A stretch of DNA of 64,000 nucleotides, taken from the NCBI RefSeq assembly GCF_019578655.1, contig NC_063258.1:24184802-24248801 (forward strand), in the 5' to 3' direction. A program made the position numbers and the translations under genes. Source of the stretch: Ricinus communis (Eukaryota > Streptophyta > Magnoliopsida > Malpighiales > Euphorbiaceae). Below, in pieces: positions 24,537 to 36,261 of the stretch (its first letter is position 1; each line of letters starts with the position of its first letter). The notes under the pieces were generated by a model, which saw only the letters and a list, made by a program, of their open reading frames with translations, searched no databases and had not been told where the DNA came from.

Positions 24537-25001
24537 ATGAGGAATTTGGAAATGGGTTCTATAAGCTTAAGCTCGATCTTGAAAATTATAATAATTGTAA
24601 TGGCTATATGTAGACACTCTCAGGGGTCGTTATTTGAAGAAAAGCATTTACACATGGTTAATTGGTTAGAGATCGAAGGGACATTGATGGTACGTTGCTG
24701 GTCTAACGACAATTCATTAGGAACTCACTACCTAACATTCAAACAAGATTTCGAGTGGCAATTTTACGATCAATACTTGTTTGGACACACGAAATTCGAA
24801 TGTGATTTGGAGTTCTACAATGGAAGTGATCCTAGTAGAGGGCATTTTGTGGTGTATGATAACAGGAAAAGAATCAGAAGAAGAGATTGTTACAAGCATT
24901 GTATGTGGGGTGTTGGGGTATATGGTTTGTATGCTTTTGATGAAAATGACCAAAGATGGGATTATGAGATTCCTTGGCCAAGCAAAAATACCTTTGAGTA
25001 A
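24537..25001 (+). CDS. S-protein homologue (plant self-incompatibility S1 family), secreted
   Basis: Single-exon gene for a 154-residue protein of the Self-incomp_S1 family. The founding member, poppy PrsS, triggers pollen rejection. Most members in other plants are small secreted proteins of unknown ligand activity. The N-terminus has a hydrophobic stretch (SSILKIIIIVMAIC, residues 12-25) ending near SQG, so it looks like a signal peptide. The mature part has the family layout: VNWLE (41-45), LMVRCWSNDNSLGTHYL (50-66), FEWQF (72-76), FECDLEF (87-93), a RDCYKHCMWGV segment with Cys118 and Cys122 (117-127), and GLYAF near the end. Cys54, Cys89, Cys118 and Cys122 are the expected disulfide set. 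Met1 and Met6 are both possible starts; Met6 puts the signal sequence nearer the start. It faces the RAV-like gene tail to tail, 415 bp apart. No stop or frameshift is seen. Confidence 0.88.
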   Translation: MRNLEMGSISLSSILKIIIIVMAICRHSQGSLFEEKHLHMVNWLEIEGTLMVRCWSNDNSLGTHYLTFKQDFEWQFYDQYLFGHTKFECDLEFYNGSDPSRGHFVVYDNRKRIRRRDCYKHCMWGVGVYGLYAFDENDQRWDYEIPWPSKNTFE

Positions 25002-25416
25002 TTGATACTTGAGGAATTTCATAGAGTGCTCTAAATTATATATATATTTTAATTTAATATCTAATTTAACATCTAATCGTGTTCTATATCCAAGCATGTG
25101 AATCGTTACGGGTGGTAAAACTTCTAGTTTCTAATGCTATAAGTTTAATAGCCAAGGGTTCCAATCATATGTTGTTCTTATTTTCATTTAGAGCATGGGT
25201 GGGTTATGTTTTACAGTTTTCCATTACCTATAACATAGTTTAAAAGCTCAATCTCTTAACAAAGGTTCAATCCTTTACTAATGCCAGTAGAATTTCAGCC
25301 TTGATTTGCCAGATGACTATATATTAAACTTTATGAATGACAATGAGCTATTATTTAGTACCACGTTATGAATGACAAATGAAATAAGCTTGAGAGAAAA
25401 AGATCACGTTCATCCC

Positions 25417-26466
25417 TTAGATTATTTCAGTTCCAAAGAGTCTAAAGCTCTTTCTGTCCCCGTCATGCCTAGGCCTGGCTTCCTTCAATCCCTCTCCTTC
25501 AACTTTATTCTTGTTGTAATGACAAGCAGTGGTTTGTCCAAGGTGAAGATGCACCTGCATTTTTGTCGTCTCACTTTGGCTGCCAGACTCCAGCAAGCTA
25601 CTGCTGTCGCCTTCATTTTTCACATCAATCATGTAGTACGAGTCGGTAAGTTCAGCATTTTCCCTACATTCGCATAAGCAAAAAGCAATAGTGTCATTAG
25701 CCTTCAACTGCTTTTCTTTTACAAACCGATTCCAGCCCCTTGTGAAGACATAACTCTGACTGCTCTTCCAATAACAATACCGAAATTTCCACAGCTTCAT
25801 TGCCTTGTCGTAGAAAGCCAACTGTCCATCATTTGCCTTGTTGCCGCCAATATTTTGTTCAACGCTTTCTGAAATATGTGAGAAGAACTTGATGGCAAAT
25901 CTCTTTGGGATGACAAGTCTATTAAGCTTGCCAACATCGCTCGGTGTAAGCTCCTTCTGAAATAGTTCCTTGCACATTAGACTTCTATTGCGTTGCGTCT
26001 TTGTAAGCTTAATGCTAAGTTCAGTTTCCACACTTTGGGAACTAGTACTTGAGAAATAGGCAAGCTTGGATTGGTACGTACCATCCTTAATCATTTTCAG
26101 AACTGCTTCAGTACTATAATAACTCTGGAACTTTGGCTCTTCAACACTGATATTAGTTATTGGAAAATTTCTGCGACAATCTCCACTCCGAAGCTTCAGT
26201 GCTGCGCTGTCATAAGCCATTGCTGCCTCCTTCTCAGACTTGAAAGTTCCAAGCCAAATGCGCTGGTGATTGGCATATATTTGACAGCCCCAGTGCCCAT
26301 TTTGATGTGGTACAACACCTCTAAATCTCGAAGTGCAGATATTGCTACCATGCATCACACGTTTGCTTGCCAGGGCTGGATAAGTGCTGCTGTTTGAATC
26401 TGAAACTTCTTCAGTCACAGCTGTTTCACCATTTGAAATCATGCTCACAATTTCTTCTCCAGTCAT
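25417..26466 (-). CDS. RAV-like AP2/ERF and B3 domain transcription factor
   Basis: A 349-residue nuclear DNA-binding protein with the two-domain layout unique to plant RAV factors. The AP2 domain is at about 46-102 (RFRGVVPHQNGHWGCQIYA, WLGTF, AAMAYDSAALKLR). The B3 domain is at about 166-285 (LFQKELTPSDVGKLNRLVIP, WKFRYCYWKSSQSYVFTRGW, FVKEKQL). RAV proteins bind a bipartite CAACA/CACCTG element and usually repress, as in flowering and growth control. The protein ends in RLFGTEI, close to the RLFGV repression motif of B3 factors but with Thr for Val. Overall it looks closest to At1g51120/At1g50680. The start at 26466 is chosen because a 3' splice site (GTTTGATCTTTCAG, ending at 26490) lies 23 bp upstream. 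The frame can be read further upstream only from a TTG, across the acceptor. The coding part is one exon, and at least one untranslated exon must lie upstream. Confidence 0.93.
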   Translation of the reverse strand: MTGEEIVSMISNGETAVTEEVSDSNSSTYPALASKRVMHGSNICTSRFRGVVPHQNGHWGCQIYANHQRIWLGTFKSEKEAAMAYDSAALKLRSGDCRRNFPITNISVEEPKFQSYYSTEAVLKMIKDGTYQSKLAYFSSTSSQSVETELSIKLTKTQRNRSLMCKELFQKELTPSDVGKLNRLVIPKRFAIKFFSHISESVEQNIGGNKANDGQLAFYDKAMKLWKFRYCYWKSSQSYVFTRGWNRFVKEKQLKANDTIAFCLCECRENAELTDSYYMIDVKNEGDSSSLLESGSQSETTKMQVHLHLGQTTACHYNKNKVEGEGLKEARPRHDGDRKSFRLFGTEII

Positions 26467-26489
26467 GTTCCTGAGGATAATATGTTTTA
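26467..26489 (-). other. start of the RAV-like coding exon: 5' UTR after a splice acceptor
   Basis: On the minus strand TTGTTGTTTGATCTTTCAG is followed by a 23-base leader and the ATG. The pyrimidine-rich tract and CAG make a good plant acceptor. The gene therefore probably has an intron in its 5' leader, and its promoter lies upstream of the intron, at an unknown distance. Confidence 0.65.
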
Positions 26490-27635
26490 CTGAAAGATCA
26501 AACAACAAGAAAATTAAAATCAGACATGAAAGGCTTCATGGTTAGCGAATAACAGGAAACTAAAAATTAAAAACATATTAGAAGAGCAGAAAGCTGATGC
26601 AAGAAAAAATCAAATTGATGTTTAAAATAAATGGAAAGGAAATCACTCGCTTTGTAATAGTATGGAAATATTCCCAGGCAGCATTTCTATAATTAGTTAA
26701 AAAAATTTCAGAGTATTGCCACTTAAAATAAGTAATGTTCAAATTTAACAGCATATAATATGTTACAGATAAAACATCGACTCATTTCACTAAAGTGGAG
26801 ATGTCTAAGAAACAGAAGCAAAATATCACAAGCTTTTCTATAATCTAACCTGATATTACTAAGGTTAACATATCTTTTTTTTTTTAAAAAAAGAAAAAAA
26901 TAACAGGAGACTCAGAAAACCAAGAGGTACAAAACCGATATATTGCAAATCCACAACAGAAAATCTGCATTCAGGAGATTTGCTAAATTATGTACATGAT
27001 GTAATTCCTATTGTTGGCTTTAAACTGGTTTATCAAGATCAAATCCACAAGTGCCACGTTATTTAGGCGAATGCAATTCAGTCTAGAAATTCCTGACAGA
27101 AGTAGATTTTGGTCTCTATGATGATGAGTCCAACATCAGAGATAAAGGTGGTCAACATCCCTGAAAAATTGGTTAAAAGCTACCATAAAAGAACATGTTT
27201 TATGACAGTTACTAATCATCTGTTAAAAGAATGACAACATAAACTTTTTATATTTAGTTAATACACTTATTTGAACCGAGAGAAAAGCAGAAGACCCATT
27301 TCCCAGGGTCCGACTGCACAGTAATAATACTAATAACATTAGTAGGAAGAGAAATAAGTCACAGAAAAAGTTGCATTTTTAGTTTTTACATAAATAAGCT
27401 GAGGCGGATTCACACCTAGTGGCATGCATGTGTTTGTAGGGAGAATGCAACCTCAAATATGTGTCACTAATGTATGAAGAGCTAATGAAACTTTTTTCCC
27501 AGAGGAAAATACTGTTGCTTGCATGAGTAGGAAAAACAGGCTATATAGCAGAATAAGGCTATGTGTACAGGGCCAGTATGATAAATGTCCAACTAATTTT
27601 AGGTTGGTGTAATTATCCATTTTTAACGAAGGTAC

Positions 27636-27674
27636 CTTCCTCAAAGTTACAACACATGAACAAGCAAAGGTGAA
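27636..27674 (-). other. candidate short exon
   Basis: Minus strand: acceptor ATCAACTGTTTTGCAG, then 39 bases, then donor AGGAAG|GTACCT. An alternative acceptor, GGATTTTAG, would start the exon at 27694. Only the splice sites support it. Confidence 0.25.
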
Positions 27675-28023
27675 CTGCAAAACAGTTGATCCATCTAAAA
27701 TCCATAAAAAGAGCACAATATCCAAATCTTATTTTTCTATTGTATATTTCACCCCATGTAAGGAAAAAAGAATGACGCCATCTTCTTGAACTCCCATGCT
27801 CATGGTAACAACATGAAGGAACAGCTGATATCCAACAAGCACAAAATGCACGTATTTATCGCACTTTGCAGCAATAACTATGCTGAGCAGTATTAATCAT
27901 TGGCCACCATTGTTATGCACTCCTTTTCACCAGAAGACAATTTCTGGTGATACATGATTCAGTAATTGGAGAAGAAAGAAATGGTAGATGGAATCAATAT
28001 ACACCAAAGAGTTGAAGACATAC

Positions 28024-28127
28024 TTTCTTCATGACTTGAGATGCTAACATCAGTAAACTATTTCATTGGTAGATAGAATAGTCTTTATAGGCCATAAGAG
28101 TGTCAAATAAGGAATTAGACATACATC
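28024..28127 (-). other. candidate 104-nt exon, probably non-coding
   Basis: Minus strand: acceptor TTCTTATCTCCTTGGCCTCAG, 104 bases, then donor GAAGAAA|GTATGT. Both sites are strong. All three frames contain stop codons, so if it is spliced in it would be untranslated. It could be the upstream leader exon that the RAV-like acceptor at 26490 needs. Confidence 0.4.
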
Positions 28128-28619
28128 CTGAGGCCAAGGAGATAAGAAAGCTTTAGTTTCCTCCATATATTTGTTATGTAGCTTATTACTGCATAAAAGC
28201 CACATGCACGTATCCTATTCAGTAATAGTACCACAAAGGAAAGCACATGAATCAATTAAAAAAGAGACTGGTGTAAATGTTCTTACTTTGTTTTTGGAAA
28301 GAAGGAAATTTGATTACTCGAACAAATAAAAGTGCAAAGCATTACAAAGAAAATCAAGAACTCTTTCAAAACAGTGTATTGGATGATTTCTAAACTGATC
28401 TTTCAAACTATCTTTTAAACTCTATGCGTGTACACATGGTTACCCAGTAAATGATCAATAAGAAATCACAACATGACGATGCATAAGATGGCTGTTAGAT
28501 TTTGGAAATAGTTTTAATTAGTTCCATTGATAACTTTGAGACCTTAATCGAGCTAGCTGTTGGATTTTGGACCCAGGTTCGCCCATAAAGGTTGGATAAA
28601 TCCAGTCCAAAAGAGAAGG

Positions 28620-28720
28620 GTAAGAGGGTACCTACCAAAAGGTAGTTACCAGATAACTACCAAGGAGTAGTTACCAAAAGTTATTCTGTTAATAACTTAA
28701 GAACTACCTAAGGGTAGTTG
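28620..28720. repeat. clustered GGTAGTTACC-type repeats
   Basis: GGTAGTTACC, ATAACTACC, GTAGTTACC, GAACTACC and GGTAGTTG occur in both orientations within 100 bp. The cluster follows a TGTTGGATTTTGGACCCAGG stretch at about 28558 that looks like the start of an LTR or TRIM element. Inverted pairs could fold into a hairpin. No flanking duplication was found. Confidence 0.5.
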
Positions 28721-31700
28721 CAGTTGGTAATTTTCTACAAAAAATCAACTCTTCCATATCCCAAATTAAGTTTTGAAAGCAAAGGACAGTATAGAGTAGA
28801 CCTAAACAAGTGCTTCAAGAGATGATGAAGTAAACAAATAGTAAGACAAACCACAATCTCAACTGTTGGTCTAGCATCTTCCTGTCTCAAGCATCCTCTT
28901 TAGGAACTGAACATCCTAGAGTTCCAAAAATGAAAAGGGTACAAAAATGGATCAATCTCTATCTTACATGGATTATCTGATTATGTAGTTCGAGCGGATA
29001 GTTTACCTTTTATACTACAATTTGGACGCTGTTGCCCAAGATAAACTGGGTTCAGACCAGTGCCATGGAGAACTCCCAGTCCAATAAAACAAGAACAAGA
29101 AAGATCTCTCTGCATTTTCTCTATAGAGAAGGGGTTTAGGTTGTGAAACATGAACAATGTATACTTCATGCGATATTGTTGCGTAGCAGAAACGAAATGG
29201 AGATTAAATTCACAGTATAACCCATTTCATGAACAATTGGTTGTTAGTAGTGATTGATTAAGAGCCAACAGGAAGAGATTACTTTTTTGATCTGTAATAT
29301 ATTTTTCACTTGTTTTCCTTGAATCAACTGAAAAAATGAAGATCTATAAGAGCTTTTAGTCCATGCTTCTCTTCAAGCATCTTAATATTTCAAGCTCTTG
29401 TGGTAGCTAACTTACCAGGTTAGCCCTCTGCTAGTGTTGAGTATGTATTTATGAATGAACACATCATAAAAATGAAGTTCTCATATATTCAATAGGATTG
29501 ATAGGCTCTTCAACTGGAATAAACTAGACATCATAGTTTACTATCTGGAGTTTAGACATTGAAATAGAAAAGCCTGCCTTGCACAAGAACATAAATACAA
29601 GAAAACGGGTAGAAATCTTTTGTTAATATAGAATAGAATTACATATGAAGAATTAGCACATAACATAGTAAATTGACCCTGTAATTCTGTGATTGATCCA
29701 AATCCTTGTAAATTACATATTCACCTATTGTATGTACTAGAACTATCCAGAAACCTAACTATGGACCAGCAAAAACACCAGAAATGCAAGATGACTAGAC
29801 AGGAAGCAATACCTTGCTGTAAATCTCTAGTTGTCCAACAGTCAACAAAGAAAGAAGACAGATTTCTCCAAGAAATAGTTTTTTTGCAATAAATTCACTG
29901 ATGTAAACATATTTGACTTATATCTAGTTGTTGACATGAGAAGCACCTCCATAACTCATTCTAGCTGTCGAAAAAATCTTGCTCCCAGACCACTACTAGA
30001 TTTGCAACTGCATAAATATTTGGTTTAACTCTATTTCAATTAACCAAATGGACATAGTTCACTAAGAAAACATACATAAATATCCCTCAAATATGTGACC
30101 TTCGATCCAACCAATTGTGGCCTCTGCATATAATTATTTCCCCAGACAAAATTATTTGTCTCATGCACCTATATTTTGAAGGAACACTGAAAACTGCTCA
30201 ACACTGCCAAAATAATTGCCATACCACTTAAAAGCCCTATAAAACATTGTGTGAATATGGAATTATTGCATCCCTTAACAAGTAGAACACGTCTCGTGAT
30301 TAATAATCAAATACAGCCAACACAAAATTGAATACACCATGGACTCTCATCTATATGATTGTGATTGTAATCAACAATGCGGGTATATGACAGATATTGA
30401 ACCGATACGTGTGACCCATTCATTGAAAAAAGGAAAAGAGGGTGATAGAACTAATACAGAAAGTGATGTGGACTTAAAAAATGAAGAACAAGTTGACCTC
30501 TATGAAGTAATGAAATACCAAAGTGAAGTAAATGATAATTTATATTATTGACTTAAATGGGTTCTCAATAGGATCAAATTAAGTTTATATTATTAGGCTA
30601 TACCAGCTTAATGTTACAGATTCTTTTGAATCTAGCTATATTTTCACTTGAATAACACGCCGAAAAATATATCTCCTTGGAAGGGAAAAAACAGGTAAAC
30701 ATTCGCGATATCTACAAAAGAAGTTTAGCACGAGTTACATGGCAACTGAAAAACAATGTGAGATTACTGGTACATAACAATGCAAGTTATATAAAGAGTC
30801 TCCAAACACAGAAAAATACTGCAAACACTTCTATGGCTTTAAAGCTAAAACCAATTTGAAAAGGAGATCACCTTAATGTTATACAGAGAAAGACCTCAAA
30901 TTCATGCTAATATAATTAAGGTGGTCAAATGGTTACCATATCATAGCCTAAGAAGTGAGTTTCCTATCCTAACTTCCTTCCATGTTTAACCAAAACTTCT
31001 TATTTGGCATATTATATCATTATGTATCATTCTTAGAAATTAGTCCCAATAAAGTATTCAAAAAATTTCCGTTCTTATCCATTCTAACACAATTTACAAA
31101 ATATATATCGACCCTTACCTGCCTATTGCCATTGCAGCTGGTTAGCAAAATGCTTTGCACATTTCCCTGAGGCCTAAAACATGACTTATACAAAGAATAC
31201 CAATTAATCTGTAAATTAATTTAAATAATATATCTTAAGGAAATCTTGTAACTCAACTCAACCAGCGCGTAGTGATACTGTCTATAGGTTATTTTACTCC
31301 AATCCGATTAGTTTCATCTAACTTACTTTCACATGATTTTTTGTAACTGCTATTGGAATTCTCTCTCTCTCTCTCTTCTGCGCTGGCGATCCGTCTACTT
31401 AACTGTATTGAACTCTCTTTTTCTTTCTATACCACATCATACTTGTTGACTCTCTCCTCCAATTCAGTCAGATAACTCCACTCTGTCCTACTGCATCATC
31501 TTATTGTTCAAAGTAGAACTGAAATTAGAGGATGTAAAATGAGCAAACCTTACTCTCTTAAATATGCAAAAGCAATTCATGTACACTGCAAGAATTCTAT
31601 TGGAAGTGCAAAAGACCACCAACAAAAATTTGCAAAAGAATGAACAAACAAAAGAAATAGAATCTAACTACCAAAGGATTAAGCCTTAGAATGGCATTTC

Positions 31701-34570
31701 AGCAGTTGGCATAATAATTAGCAGATCAACTCAAACTGAAGTTTACTCGCAACAGAATTGACAATTATGTGATTCCATTGCTACTCCTTTCGAGGACAAT
31801 CAGTTTCTGCTCAAATCACCTATCACTAGAAGCACTTCAAATCCCTTCTTTCCTCTCAGTTTTTTCCAAAAAAAATTATCACATGCTAATGACATGACTT
31901 TTTCCATTCCATTTTCAATATCTTCTGAATGGTTCAGAGTGTCGTTTGCAATATCAATAAACCAAACAACTAATACTTACTAATTTACACTTATGTTTCG
32001 AGGCATGCACATTTAAACCTTTTTATCTCCTCGTCTTTATCTGGAAGGATAAAGTTCATTTGGATGCTACTATCTTTATCAGCCTCGTTGCGACCCATTC
32101 CCATGTTCCCACATCCCTACGTTATATAACTAAATCCTTTCATATTGATGGTAACAAGAGACCCAACCTAATTGCAAATACTTGTTGCACTTGTACTACT
32201 CTTAAATGTATCCAATATTTCTTTGCCTTTGCTTAGGACAGTAGATGATACCAAAATTTTCAACTTGAGCATGATCAGGTGAAGCAAAAGAGGAACACAC
32301 TAAAATGGAGAAAAGTAGTCTTACACTCTTATTATTCCACTAACCAATCTGAAGTCAATTCACTAGTATTTGATCCTAAAAAAAAAAAGGAATACTATAT
32401 CCAATAAGATTTTCTTGTAGATTGTTCAATGTATTTGTAGTAACATTTCAGTAAAATCTTTAGTTCAGAATTCATCAAGAGATGTTTCGATATATTCCTA
32501 TCTTCTTGTGAACATATCACACTATGTGAGAGCCTTTTAAACTTTCTTTTAAGAAATATTCATGACCTCTTTATGAAAACATTTTACCAAGAATGATTTA
32601 CTGTACTATCAAGTATAGTCTCTATAAAGTAGGATTTGAGATTGATCTTTTCATATATTACTGAGGCATGATTCAACTCAATAAATCCAATCAAACATGA
32701 AAATAGCAAAATGAAACCGCATAAAATACATCCAAAAAACCAATATGGAGACAAGCACCTAATCAAGGAAAATGCTGTCAAAAGATATGCATTAGCAAAG
32801 AGATATTACAAATTGAAAATAATCTTTTGGAAATAAGCATATTTTTCTCCAAAATTGTTTAATTAGAGGAAAAGTGATATGAACTCCAAGAATAATCCAC
32901 ATATATGTTGCGCTCTTCCAATCCTAATTTTTTTAGCAAAGACATCAGCAATTTATCCGTTGACATTCCCTCCACATCTAAAATCACATCATTCAGCTAG
33001 TCAGTTTTCTGTACCACCATACCCCGATTGCTAAAGTTAGAAAGAAACTTGATATTGGATCTCAAATGTCAAAACTGCACAGTTTTACCATCATTTGAAA
33101 GTTTTGATGCCTAAAACTTGTACCAACAAGCTCATATGTGTCAATGAGAATAGAAAAAAAAAAGTTGCTGTTAATTAGCATTTGAATCAATGGTAGTACT
33201 GTTAAATCACTTCCAGAGCATGCATAAACACCAAACAAGAATTGCATAGTGAATAAAGCCAACAACAGATTTGGATTAAAGCAAAATTAGCAGGTTATAG
33301 TTAAATGAAACAAAATACTTGATTTGATATGTAATTTTGGGGAATGTTAAATGCTAACTTCCTAATTATGGAACACAAAATATACAATGAGATGTTCTAG
33401 TTATCATCACTAAGTACTTAATTAATATAGTATATTTTGCAGTAGGGAAGACAATCTATGAAGGACATTACAAAAGAAACAAGAAAACAAAATCATAAGG
33501 GTTAAAAGAAAATTAAGTATTTCAATTTAGATTCATTTCCAACCACATTGCTTGTGCACTGATTTAACATTAGCTGTTAGAATTGAAGAAACATTTCGAA
33601 TTATAGAATACTAACAAGCGTTTAGGTACATATGAACACATTTATGGGCCAGTCATAAAAAAAGAAGACATGCTGACATGAAATCAAATGTTAAAATTCG
33701 ATCAGAAGAACTGATTTGAATTCGAAATGAAAAGCATTAAGAGAGGCGTAGACATAAATTGAATTAATCATGTAACTATATTTATTAGTCTCTTCCATAA
33801 CAACACATTTTATCTTGTTAGAGGACAAACATAACATAAACTATTTGCAGGAGAGAAATCTACCCAACATCTTATTTAGTCAAAGTGTTGTTCAATCATC
33901 TATTTGGAATCACTAACTTCTAAAATGTATTATGAAGCCCAAATGCCTGGATTACAAATCTGTTACCATTAAGATAGCAGCATCCATTTTATTCCTTTTC
34001 TCTTAAGTTTTACAAAGTTATGATAATGTTCTGATGTACTGATTAGACCATACTTAAAGAGAAAAAAGGAAAGTGTAAAAGTGTGATCTACTTGCCTTAG
34101 GCCAACCAACAGGTTTCATTCCCTAAATAGTACAGCCTTGAGGACAATGCCTATTAGGTTTCAGTCAAAGATAACTGGTACAGGAAGCCATACCCATTAG
34201 GATAAATTTTCCGCCTAGAACTTTAAAAAGAGCATATTAAAGCATAAGCAATGTCACTATAGCAGTTAATGCAAAAATCAAACACACTATGCCATTCATT
34301 CCTGGATGTTAGTTGTTATGAGAAAAAACATTTGTCTCCTAATTTACATGCAAACTGCACTATTTATCTAGAAATAAATGTCCTCCAAACAAAGTTCTTA
34401 GAATCTTCTTGTAGTTTTTCTATCCAGAATATAAAGCATCCACGTTAGAGCATAGTTAGCCAGTTACCATTGCAAGAAACCATCAAAATAACATTAACTT
34501 TCAGCATGGATAAATTAATTGCTTAAAAGAAGAGAAGCCACTAGTAGCAAAACATTACTTAGTTTGTTCA

Positions 34571-34597
34571 ATATATATATATATATATATATATATA
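34571..34597. repeat. (AT)n microsatellite
   Basis: About 13 AT dinucleotides inside the intron-like region. Confidence 0.9.
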
Positions 34598-34919
34598 GGA
34601 AAATGAAAGGCACTTATTTTCTTGAGTGCCATTAACTCAGTACAGATAGAAATAAATGAGAAGCCTCTATAAATATAGTCTATCCTAATTTTAACTACTG
34701 TTTATGCTAAACAAATTTCGTAATCCTTCTTCAATGGGTTTCTTTGTTTTAAAGCTAAGTAATAAGCAGTCAAAATAGCCCCAAAAATTGGACATGGAAA
34801 AACTAATAGAAAAACCATTAATGAAAACACATAAAATCTGAAGAAACAGCAGTAAAAAAGAACCATCAATAAAACCCAACAAAAATAGGAAAAAAAATTA
34901 AGAACACTAAACGAGTTAC

Positions 34920-34980
34920 CTGAATAGAGCAAAGAGAAGGAGTTCCTTGGCCACCAAAAACCTTAACAAAAGAATAAGTA
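34920..34980 (-). other. candidate 61-nt exon D of the unit downstream of MIR156
   Basis: Minus strand: acceptor TTTGTTGTTTCCTACAG, 61 bases, donor CTATTCAG|GTAACT. It enters at codon phase 1 and is open in the frame carried from exons A-C. It encodes a Leu-rich hydrophobic stretch, VLILLLRFLVAKELLLFALF. Without the intron the frame also runs on for about 60 more codons. There is no similarity I recognise. Confidence 0.4.
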
Positions 34981-35118
34981 CTGTAGGAAACAACAAATAA
35001 ATTTTTACTACTTTAAATAATAGAACAGAAAGTCCTTGGCAAAAAAGCAAAAATCTTCCATATAAAGAAAAGGAACTAAAAGATCCAGAAAAATTAGCTG
35101 ACTGGAGTAATTACTGAC

Positions 35119-35176
35119 CTGAGAACATGGAAATTCCCTCGAAAAGCTTCCTTTTTAGCGATAGAATAGTGCATAT
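35119..35176 (-). other. candidate 58-nt exon C of the unit downstream of MIR156
   Basis: Minus strand: acceptor CCTTTTATGGGCAG, 58 bases, donor TTCTCAG|GTCAGT. It is open in the same frame as the neighbouring candidate exons, encoding ICTILSLKRKLFEGISMFS, and ends with one base of the next codon. Confidence 0.4.
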
Positions 35177-35489
35177 CTGCCCATAAAAGGAAACAAGAAA
35201 TTTTTGCCATATTTGGTACAATTTACAATGACCCATTTTACAAGGTCCCCCAATTTTTTTCCTTATTAGATACCAAAATCCAAGTCCACGAGATAATAAA
35301 ACAAAGCTGCACTTTGCTTCAAGAACATACTTCTAATATTCAAAACAGAAACAATAAAACAGGTTATTTTATGGAAACCCATTTTTAAGGTTAGGGTATA
35401 AAAGACCCCAAATCAGAGGCAGATTTAGATAAAGTAGAAACAAGAAAGGACCAAAAACAAACCCAAGCCATAAAAGATAATGACTTTAC

Positions 35490-35549
35490 CTTACTTTGCA
35501 TGGTATAAAACAAAGGAGAGCACGGAATAGCATAGGAAAAGAGGGTTTT
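35490..35549 (-). other. candidate 60-nt exon B of the unit downstream of MIR156
   Basis: Minus strand: a long pyrimidine tract ending CATCATCATAG, 60 bases, donor AAGTAAG|GTAAAG. It is open throughout in phase 0 and contains ATG codons at 35535-35533 and 35501-35499. The second ATG would start the frame that continues into exons C and D. Alternatively this is a first exon with its start further upstream, near 35640. Confidence 0.35.
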
Positions 35550-35878
35550 CTATGATGATGATGATGAAGGGAAAGAGAAAGATTTAAGGGAAACAAAGTT
35601 GAAGATGATGGTAATTATTAGAGATTCGAAAATACCGTTTTCCGTTAAAATTGAATAGTAACCAGGCGTACCTTCAAAGAAGGAAGAAACACACATACAT
35701 ATGGTGTCCTTTTAGGACCATGGAAAACCACGCTTGCAAGCTCCATCACAAGTTTTCTTTTATTTTATTACATTAAAATATACAGTAATAGATACATACA
35801 GACAAACAAAACAACACAACACAAGCGGTCTAATTTTCTTTTATATGTATAATCAAAAAAAAAAAAAAAAAAGCAAAC

Positions 35879-35938
35879 CTCTACTGCTTTGATGAACTCG
35901 CCAGCAACGTAGCAATAATAGTTATTATATTTCAGTTC
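35879..35938 (-). other. candidate 60-nt exon A of the unit downstream of MIR156
   Basis: Minus strand: acceptor CATCTTTCTTTCTCTTCAG, 60 bases, donor GCAGTAGAG|GTTTGC. It is fully open in phase 0 (ELKYNNYYCYVAGEFIKAVE). It lies about 320 bp downstream of the MIR156 hairpin on the same strand, so it is most simply an exon of the MIR156 primary transcript. Confidence 0.45.
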
Positions 35939-36261
35939 CTGAAGAGAAAGAAAGATGTCATGACAACAATAATAATAATAAAAGAAGTGATATGACAAGA
36001 GAGATGGATGAGAAGTAAAAAGCAGCAGCAGAAAGAAGGAAGAAGATGATGTGTCAAGTCCCGCAGGCTGCAGCTCTTGTTAAATTTTACTTTTTTTTAA
36101 CTATTGAGAAGCTGAAAAGAGTACACTACTGAAAGACATCTGTAGAGTGATAAAGATCAAATCTTTGTAGTGATGGATAAAGTACAAGAACAAGATAATA
36201 CTCGATGCAACTAAGAAGAAAGGTTTAGCACTAGTATTTGTAGAGGAATAGAGAGTGAGCA

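Larger units (their letters stand above)
26490..34919 (-). other. intron-like DNA between the RAV-like gene and MIR156
   Basis: About 8.4 kb without a long coding frame. It is less A/T-extreme than the rest of the window and T-rich on the minus strand, as plant introns are. Short candidate exons with good minus-strand splice sites occur at 28024-28127 and 27636-27674. A strong acceptor (TTTCTTTCTAACTTTAG) ends at 33031 and another (CCAATTTTTCAG) ends at 27161, neither with a clear donor. It could be a long 5'-UTR intron of the RAV-like gene, the tail of the MIR156 primary transcript, or both. No known protein is encoded in any frame. Confidence 0.4.

Noticed and set aside
24732..25097. 121-codon minus-strand frame opposite the S-protein homologue
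   Set aside because: It is the shadow of a real gene on the plus strand and has no family features.
26467..26508. N-terminal extension of the RAV-like protein by 14 codons
   Set aside because: It would begin at TTG and read across a clear splice acceptor. The ATG at 26466 is the natural start.
28981..29169. 62-codon minus-strand frame with a donor-like GTAAAC
   Set aside because: It has only one weak splice site and no recognisable protein similarity. It is probably intronic or repeat-derived.
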